Shown piece after piece: positions 5,678 to 10,279 of a stretch of 10,279 nucleotides of DNA. This DNA comes from CBDUXP01 sp965371225 [NCBI: uncultured bacterium] (lineage in GTDB: Bacteria; Abyssobacteria; SURF-5; CBDUXP01). The notes beneath the pieces are model-generated. The model made no database searches and was not told where the DNA came from. It worked only from the letters and a program-made list of their open reading frames with translations. The stretch lies in contig CBDUXP010000097.1 of the NCBI GenBank assembly GCA_965371225.1, positions 1 through 10,279 of the forward strand. Reading direction: 5' to 3'. The position numbers were made by a program, and so were the translations under genes. Positions within the stretch are counted from its first letter, which is position 1, and every line of letters starts with the position of its first letter.

Positions 5678-7497
5678 CACGCTAACGTCCCTGCCGCATC
5701 GTCGGAGGGGGGCGCCACCGCTTCCCCCGGTCCGGGGATGGTGTCGCTCAGGCTGGCGCCCGGCGGCACCATCGGCCACACGTTCGCTTCCCGGTCCACC
5801 ATGATGTCCACCAGCACCGGTTTATCCGTGTGCAGGGCCTCTTCGAGGGCGGGCCGCACCTCCCGCTCCTCGGTCACGCGAATGCCGACGGCGCCGTAGC
5901 TCTCCGCCAGCTTCACGAAATCCGGGCCGCTGCTCAGGTCCACCCCGCTGTACCGCTTCTCGTGGAAGAGTTCCTGCCACTGGCGCACCATGCCCAGGTA
6001 CCCGTTGTTCAGATTGGCGATGACCACCGGCTTATCGTAATCCACCGCCGTCGGCATTTCGAACATAGTCATCTGCAGGCTGCCGTCGCCGGCGATATCG
6101 ATGACCGTCCGGTCCGGCCGCCCGAACTTAGCGCCAATCGCCGCCGGGAAGCCGAACCCCATGGTCCCCAACCCGCCGGAGCTAATGAACGACCGGGGCT
6201 CTTTGTAGCGGAAGTACTGCGCCGCCCACATCTGATGTTGTCCCACTTCCGTGGTGATGATCGCATCCCCCTGCGTCGCCTCGTACAGTTGCTCGACCAC
6301 GTATTCGCTGCGCACGTTCCCGTCCGCCGACACCGCGGCATAGCGGAACGGGTATTGCTTCTTCCACGCGTTGAGCTGGTCCCACCACGGCTGGATGTCC
6401 GACTTTTTCGCCAGCGGAATCATCGCGCGGAGCACTTCTTTCGCGTCGCCCACGATGGGGCAATCCACCGCCACGTTCTTCCCAATGCAACTGGGGTCGA
6501 TGTCGACGTGAATCACCTTTGCGTTCGGGGCGAAGTCGTCGAGGTTGCCGGTGACCCGGTCGTCGAACCGGGCCCCGATGGCGATGATGAGATCGCAGTG
6601 CTGGAACGCGTAATTGCAGTAGACCGCCCCGTGCATGCCGGGCATGCCCAGCCACATGGGGTGGTCGCCGCTAATCCCGCCCAGCCCCAGGAGCGTCGTG
6701 ACGACGGGGATGCCGGAGCGGTCGGCGAACTCGGTGAGTTCGTCGTGGGCGTTGGCCAGGAGGATGCCCCCGCCGGAGTAAATCAGCGGCTGCTTCGCCT
6801 CCTCGATGAGCTGCATGGCGCGCCGGATTTGCCGCGGGTTGCCCTTCACGGTCGGATCGTACCCCCGCGGCGCCCCCTGCTCGGGGTACAGGAATTCGGC
6901 CGTGCCCACCAACACGTCCTTCGGCACATCCACGAGCACGGGGCCGGGCCGCCCGGTGGCAGCGATGTAAAAGGCCTCGCGTATGGTGCGCGCCAGGTCC
7001 TTGACGTCTTTCACCAGATAGTTGTGCTTGGTAACGGGCCGGGTAATTCCGACGATGTCCGCTTCCTGAAACGCGTCGTTGCCGATGAGCGACGTGGGCA
7101 CCTGCCCGGTGATGCACACGAGCGGCACGGAATCCATATACGCCGTCGCCAGGCCCGTCACCGTGTTGGTGGCCCCGGGGCCGGAGGTGACCAGGCACAC
7201 GCCCACCTTCCCCGTGGCGCGGGCGTAGCCGTCGGCCATGTGGGTGGCGCCTTGCTCGTGGCGGTTCAACACGGCTTGGAACGGCAGCGCATCGCTCGTG
7301 ACGTACTTGTCGTAGAGCGGGATGACCACGCCGCCGGGGATGCCGAACACAAACTCGACCTGTTCCTGCCCCAGGGACTCGATGAGGATTTCCGAACCGG
7401 ACAGGACACGGGGACCGGGTACCGTCGCGCCGTCGCCTGGGGGCTGCGGAGCCGGGCGTGTGCGCGATGGTTGTCCCTTGTGTCGTGCCGCTCTCAT
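5677..7497 (-). CDS. ilvB: Acetohydroxyacid synthase large (catalytic) subunit
   Basis: 606 residues. It is a ThDP-, Mg- and FAD-dependent enzyme that joins pyruvate to pyruvate or 2-ketobutyrate, the first common step to valine, leucine and isoleucine. Visible features: FGIPGG (51-56), the catalytic Glu81 in NRHEQGATHMADGYAR, SGPGATN (105-111), GQVPTSLIGNDAFQE (131-145), FAD-domain motif ARFDDRVTG (309-317), EVGQHQMW (417-424), and the ThDP motif GDGS (471-473 onward) through NLNNGY (495-500). MVRQWQELF (503-511) and NVWPMVPPG (572-580) are typical of AHAS and separate it from pyruvate oxidase or catabolic ALS. The first 30 residues are a Pro/Arg-rich extension not usual in the family. The ATG overlaps the pth stop by four bases and has a strong GAGGAG (7506-7511) at 8-base spacing. 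There is no room for a leader peptide or T-box ahead of it. Confidence 0.98.
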   Translation of the reverse strand: MRAARHKGQPSRTRPAPQPPGDGATVPGPRVLSGSEILIESLGQEQVEFVFGIPGGVVIPLYDKYVTSDALPFQAVLNRHEQGATHMADGYARATGKVGVCLVTSGPGATNTVTGLATAYMDSVPLVCITGQVPTSLIGNDAFQEADIVGITRPVTKHNYLVKDVKDLARTIREAFYIAATGRPGPVLVDVPKDVLVGTAEFLYPEQGAPRGYDPTVKGNPRQIRRAMQLIEEAKQPLIYSGGGILLANAHDELTEFADRSGIPVVTTLLGLGGISGDHPMWLGMPGMHGAVYCNYAFQHCDLIIAIGARFDDRVTGNLDDFAPNAKVIHVDIDPSCIGKNVAVDCPIVGDAKEVLRAMIPLAKKSDIQPWWDQLNAWKKQYPFRYAAVSADGNVRSEYVVEQLYEATQGDAIITTEVGQHQMWAAQYFRYKEPRSFISSGGLGTMGFGFPAAIGAKFGRPDRTVIDIAGDGSLQMTMFEMPTAVDYDKPVVIANLNNGYLGMVRQWQELFHEKRYSGVDLSSGPDFVKLAESYGAVGIRVTEEREVRPALEEALHTDKPVLVDIMVDREANVWPMVPPGASLSDTIPGPGEAVAPPSDDAAGTLA

Positions 7498-8093
7498 GAT
7501 TCGGTCTCCTCAGTGGTCGGGAGCGGACTGCGCCGCTCGTTGTAGGTATTCATGGCGTCGTCCCAGTGACCATCCAGGACGTGCTCCACGCAATCAGCCG
7601 CGCGCTCGATGGCCGCGGCCATCGGCTCGTGCTCATCCGTTGCGAATTTCCCCAACACGTGGCTCGTGAGGTCCCGCCCGCGCTGGGCGGCGCCGATGCC
7701 CACCCGCAGGCGCGGAAACGCCTCGGTCCCCAAGTGCTGCACCACCGACCGCATCCCATTATGCGTGCCGGCGCTCCCGCTGGCGCGCAGCCGCAGCCGC
7801 CCCAGGGGGAGGTCCACATCGTCGTACACCGCAAACACATCCTCCGGCGCCACCCGAAAATACCGGGCCATGGGGCCGACCGCCTCGCCGCTCAGGTTCA
7901 TGAACGTCTGGGGTTTCACCAGCGCGATCTTCGCGCCCCGTCGCTGTCCCGTTGCCACCAGAGCCTCGAACTTCCCGGCGCCGAAGGTAGCGCCCCACCG
8001 TGCCGCGAGGGTATCCACCACCTGGAACCCCACGTTGTGGCGCGTCTTGGCGTACTCCGGTGCGGGATTGCCCAGGCCCACCACTAGTTTCAC
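7494..8093 (-). CDS. pth: Peptidyl-tRNA hydrolase
   Basis: 199 residues, the usual size. It releases tRNA from peptidyl-tRNA that drops off the ribosome. Family motifs and active-site residues are in place: KLVVGLGNP (2-10) with Asn9, TRHNVGF (17-23) with catalytic His19, KPQTFMNLSG (60-69) with Asn66, YDDVDLPLG (90-98) with Asp92, and GTHNGMRSV (109-117) with Asn112. In the last, Thr replaces the more usual Gly before His. The start codon is GTG at 8091-8093, because V-K-L-V-V-G-L-G-N-P aligns exactly with the universal N-terminus. There is little Shine-Dalgarno in the 18 bases after the rplY stop, so reinitiation after rplY is plausible. The rplY-pth order is common in bacteria; overlap with ilvB is less so. 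Confidence 0.97.
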   Translation of the reverse strand: MKLVVGLGNPAPEYAKTRHNVGFQVVDTLAARWGATFGAGKFEALVATGQRRGAKIALVKPQTFMNLSGEAVGPMARYFRVAPEDVFAVYDDVDLPLGRLRLRASGSAGTHNGMRSVVQHLGTEAFPRLRVGIGAAQRGRDLTSHVLGKFATDEHEPMAAAIERAADCVEHVLDGHWDDAMNTYNERRSPLPTTEETES

Positions 8094-8111
8094 GCGGTTC
8101 GGCGTGCGAGG

Positions 8112-8798
8112 CTAGCCCTCGCCGCCCTCCTTGCTGGGCTTTTCCTTGCCCTCGCCCTCGCCCTCCGCCGCCTCGGCGCCTTCCACCGCCTCTTCGCCCT
8201 CCACCGCGGCCTCCGCCTCGGCCGGGGTCTCTTCGATCACCACGCGCGGCACGATGACGTGCACCAGCGTGATGCCGGGTTCCGGCGCCCGCACCGTCAC
8301 CCCGGCCGGCAGCACCAGATCCCGCACGCGGACGCTATCGCCGATCTCCAGGGCCGTCACGTCCACCATCAGGTGTTCGGGCAGGTCCTGGGGCAGACAT
8401 TCGATCTCCACCTCGCGGATCGCGCGTTCCAGGATGCCGCCCGCCTTGACGCCCTCGCTGTTCCCCTCGACTTCGACGGGGATCACGGTGTGCAAGCGGT
8501 GGTCGTCCCTGACGTGATAGAAGTCCGCATGCAGCAGGTGCCCGCGCACGCGGTCCGCCTGGTGGGCCTTCAACAGGGTCCGGACTGTTTCCTTGCCGTC
8601 GATCTCCAGGGAAATCAGCATCGTGCTGTGGGAGTGGGTCACCGTCTCCAGGGCCCGGCGATCGACGCTCAGGTTTCGCGACTGCTTCAGGGCCGGGCCG
8701 TAGAGGGTGACTGGGATGGCGCCCGTGTGCCGCAGCGCTTTCGTCGCCTTCTTGCCCGTCTCGGTGCGCTCCTGCGCGGGGAGGGTGATCTGCTTCAT
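8112..8798 (-). CDS. rplY: Large ribosomal subunit protein bL25, long CTC/TL5 form
   Basis: 228 residues. The N-terminal 5S-rRNA-binding domain (1 to about 94) has R-T-E-T-G-K-K-A-T-K-A-L-R (11-23), G-A-I-P-V-T-L-Y-G (26-34), and HLLHADFYHV (87-96). The second beta domain (about 95-187) marks the longer CTC/TL5 type. Residues 189-228 are an acidic low-complexity tail with 15 Glu, 3 Lys and many Ala/Gly. Part of it is coded by three perfect GCCCTC hexamers (8148-8165), which could slip in replication. The protein sits on 5S rRNA in the central protuberance of the 50S subunit. The ATG overlaps the glmU stop by four bases (ATGA) and has AGAGGA (8806-8811) upstream within glmU. Confidence 0.97.
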   Translation of the reverse strand: MKQITLPAQERTETGKKATKALRHTGAIPVTLYGPALKQSRNLSVDRRALETVTHSHSTMLISLEIDGKETVRTLLKAHQADRVRGHLLHADFYHVRDDHRLHTVIPVEVEGNSEGVKAGGILERAIREVEIECLPQDLPEHLMVDVTALEIGDSVRVRDLVLPAGVTVRAPEPGITLVHVIVPRVVIEETPAEAEAAVEGEEAVEGAEAAEGEGEGKEKPSKEGGEG

Positions 8799-10243
8799 GC
8801 TCTGGTCCTCTTCGCCTTGCCGCGCGTGCGGCGGGCGGCGGCTTTCGTCTGACCGTTTCGGGAGGCGCCGCGCGCCTTTCGCGTGGACGTGGCCTTCCGG
8901 CGGCGCGGCTTGAGCGGGGTCGCGGGCATTCCCACCAGTTTCGCGTTGTCGGGGACCGACTGGTCGCGCGTCACCACGGCGCCGGCGCCCGTCGTGACCC
9001 CATCGCCCACAGTCACGGGGGCCACGAAGATGGTGCCGGACCCCACCTTGCCGTCGCGGCCGATGTGCGTCTCATGCTTGCGCAGCCCGTCGTAATTCGC
9101 GGTGATCGTCCCGCACCCGATGTTCGTATTGCGCCCGACCGTGGCGTCGCCCAGGTACGTCAGGTGCGAGGCCCTGACCCCGTCGGCCAGCAGCGACTTT
9201 TTCACCTCGACGAAATTGCCCACGCGCACCTCGCGGCCGATCACCGACTCCGGCCGGATATGCGCGTATGGGCCAATCTGGGCCTTGGTTTTGACCACAC
9301 ACCCATGCACGTAGGACATGAGCACCGTCGCCTCTTCCCCGATATCGGAATCCGCGATGAGGGCGTCCGGCCCGATAACCGCGCCCGTCCCGATGCGGGT
9401 AGCGCCTTCCAGGGTCGTCCGCGGGTACAGCACTGCGGCTGGCCCGATTTCTACGGCCGGCCCGATAAACGTGCTGGGCGGATCCACGATGGTCACCCCG
9501 TTCGCCATGTGGCGCGCCGCGATCGCGTCGCGGATGGCGGCGGTCATGCGCGCCAGGTCCGCCTGATCGCTCACCTGGTCCGTCTCCTCGGGGAAGCTGG
9601 TCGGCACGGTGGCGAGCGACTTTCGCGCCTTGGCCAGGATCCCGATCGCGTCGGTGAGGTACTGCTCACCCTGGGCGTTCGCCGTCCCCACGCTCCTCAG
9701 TGCGGGAAACAATTCCTCGGCGCGAAACACGTAGGTGCAGGTGTTGACTTCCGCAATGTTCCGCTGCGCCGCGGTGCAGTCCTTCTCCTCCACCACTCCC
9801 AGCACGCGCCCGGTCTTGCCACGGCGGATGCGTCCGTACCCGAAGGGGTCCGCCGGTTCGCTTGTGAGGAGGGTGGCCGCCGCGCCGGTGCGCCGGTGCT
9901 CCTCCACCAGCCGCGCCAGCGTGGCCGCCGTCATGCGTGGCTGGTCGGAGGTGGTGACGAGCAGGTCGCCCGCGAAGCGTTTGTACGCGCTCCGACATTG
10001 CGCCACTGCGTGTCCCGTCCCCTTCTGACTTCGCTGGAGCGTGTACGCGACGGAATCCCCGATGGCCTGCTTCACCTGATTGGCCTTGTAGCCCACCACG
10101 AGGCGGATTTCCGTCGGGTCCAAGGCGCGGCACGCCTCGATGATGTACCCCACCATCGGGCGCGCCAGGATGGGCAGGAGCACCTTGGGGCGCTGGTTTT
10201 TGAGCCGCGTGCCCTTGCCGGCGGCCAGAATCACGACCGCCAA
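8795..10243 (-). CDS. glmU: Bifunctional UDP-GlcNAc pyrophosphorylase / GlcN-1-P acetyltransferase
   Basis: 482 residues from a TTG start. It makes UDP-GlcNAc for peptidoglycan by acetylating GlcN-1-P and then uridylylating it. Uridylyltransferase motifs: LAAGKGTRLKNQRPKVL (6-22), QKGTGHAV (73-80), SDQP with Mg-ligand Asp100, GYGRI (135-139), VVEEKD (150-155), NTCTYVF (167-173). The left-handed beta-helix runs from about 247 to 440. Acetyltransferase residues: RPES Arg330, NFVEVKKS (343-350), SHLTYLGD His360 and Tyr363, TANYDG Asn383/Tyr384, and GSG Ser402. Two oddities: the usual GVN(D/N)R motif, whose Asn is a Mg ligand in E. coli, reads QVSDQ (223-227); and residues 445-482 are a strongly basic tail. 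The frame stays open to the window edge (12 codons, no ATG), and no ribosome site precedes the TTG, so the true start may be outside. Confidence 0.95.
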   Translation of the reverse strand: MAVVILAAGKGTRLKNQRPKVLLPILARPMVGYIIEACRALDPTEIRLVVGYKANQVKQAIGDSVAYTLQRSQKGTGHAVAQCRSAYKRFAGDLLVTTSDQPRMTAATLARLVEEHRRTGAAATLLTSEPADPFGYGRIRRGKTGRVLGVVEEKDCTAAQRNIAEVNTCTYVFRAEELFPALRSVGTANAQGEQYLTDAIGILAKARKSLATVPTSFPEETDQVSDQADLARMTAAIRDAIAARHMANGVTIVDPPSTFIGPAVEIGPAAVLYPRTTLEGATRIGTGAVIGPDALIADSDIGEEATVLMSYVHGCVVKTKAQIGPYAHIRPESVIGREVRVGNFVEVKKSLLADGVRASHLTYLGDATVGRNTNIGCGTITANYDGLRKHETHIGRDGKVGSGTIFVAPVTVGDGVTTGAGAVVTRDQSVPDNAKLVGMPATPLKPRRRKATSTRKARGASRNGQTKAAARRTRGKAKRTRA

Positions 10244-10279
10244 CGGGCGGCTGGGCTCAGGCTGTATCTTTCGCTTCGG

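Noticed and set aside
5678-5779. N-terminal extension of ilvN by 34 codons
   Set aside because: The extension lies inside ilvB, is low-complexity Arg/Gly, and the ATG at 5677 gives both the family N-terminus and the same TGATG coupling seen at ilvN/ilvC.
5677-7497. Alternative identity of ilvB as pyruvate oxidase, catabolic acetolactate synthase or glyoxylate carboligase
   Set aside because: The adjacent ilvN and ilvC, the catalytic Glu81, and the AHAS-type MVRQWQELF and NVWPMVPPG motifs all point to anabolic AHAS.
5830-7545. Long plus-strand open frame (571 codons) opposite ilvB
   Set aside because: It is the antisense shadow of ilvB, rich in His/Arg/Val with no motif.

Overview
This is a GC-rich bacterial chromosomal window made almost entirely of housekeeping genes. 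Seven of its ten genes carry well-known family signatures. The taxon cannot be fixed from the sequence. High GC, frequent GTG starts, a bacterial lipase-maturation-factor-like membrane protein and a palindromic CCAAG repeat fit an uncultured soil or sediment lineage of the Gemmatimonadota, Acidobacteriota or Rokubacteria kind, but that is only an impression.

Layout, left to right. Positions 1-141 (minus) hold the N-terminus of a PfkB-type sugar or nucleoside kinase that runs off the window. Positions 142-420 are the divergent intergenic region. It holds a candidate kinase promoter, a 169-bp imperfect inverted repeat built on CCAAG units every 8-9 bases, and a 15-base perfect palindrome next to a -10-like box in front of the next gene. 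Positions 421-1887 (plus) encode a lipase maturation factor family membrane protein, the only complete plus-strand gene. It converges with folC, with 26 bases between the stop codons and a GC-rich inverted repeat across the junction.

Positions 1914-3953 (minus) are a two-gene unit: a coiled-coil/zinc-ribbon protein (COG1579 type), then folC 6 bases downstream. A 177-base gap (3954-4130) separates it from the large unit and holds GC hairpins and a possible -10 box.

Positions 4131-10279 (minus) form one tightly packed unit, transcribed glmU - rplY - pth - ilvB - ilvN - ilvC. Junctions are 4-base ATGA overlaps (glmU/rplY, pth/ilvB), 1-base TGATG overlaps (ilvB/ilvN, ilvN/ilvC) and one 18-base gap (rplY/pth). 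The first half serves cell-wall precursor synthesis (GlmU) and translation (bL25, peptidyl-tRNA hydrolase). The second half carries out the first two steps of branched-chain amino acid synthesis (acetohydroxyacid synthase subunits and ketol-acid reductoisomerase). No space exists in front of ilvB for a leader attenuator or T-box, so ilvBNC control must come from upstream or from a promoter inside a coding region.

I see no phage, transposase, CRISPR, toxin-antitoxin, defence or secondary-metabolite genes, and no tRNA or rRNA. I do not find a convincing new multi-gene system. The points that deserve a second look are the palindromic CCAAG repeat, the palindrome in front of the LMF-like gene, the altered Mg-ligand motif and very basic tail of GlmU, and the fusion of ilvBNC to a glmU-rplY-pth block that lacks prs.
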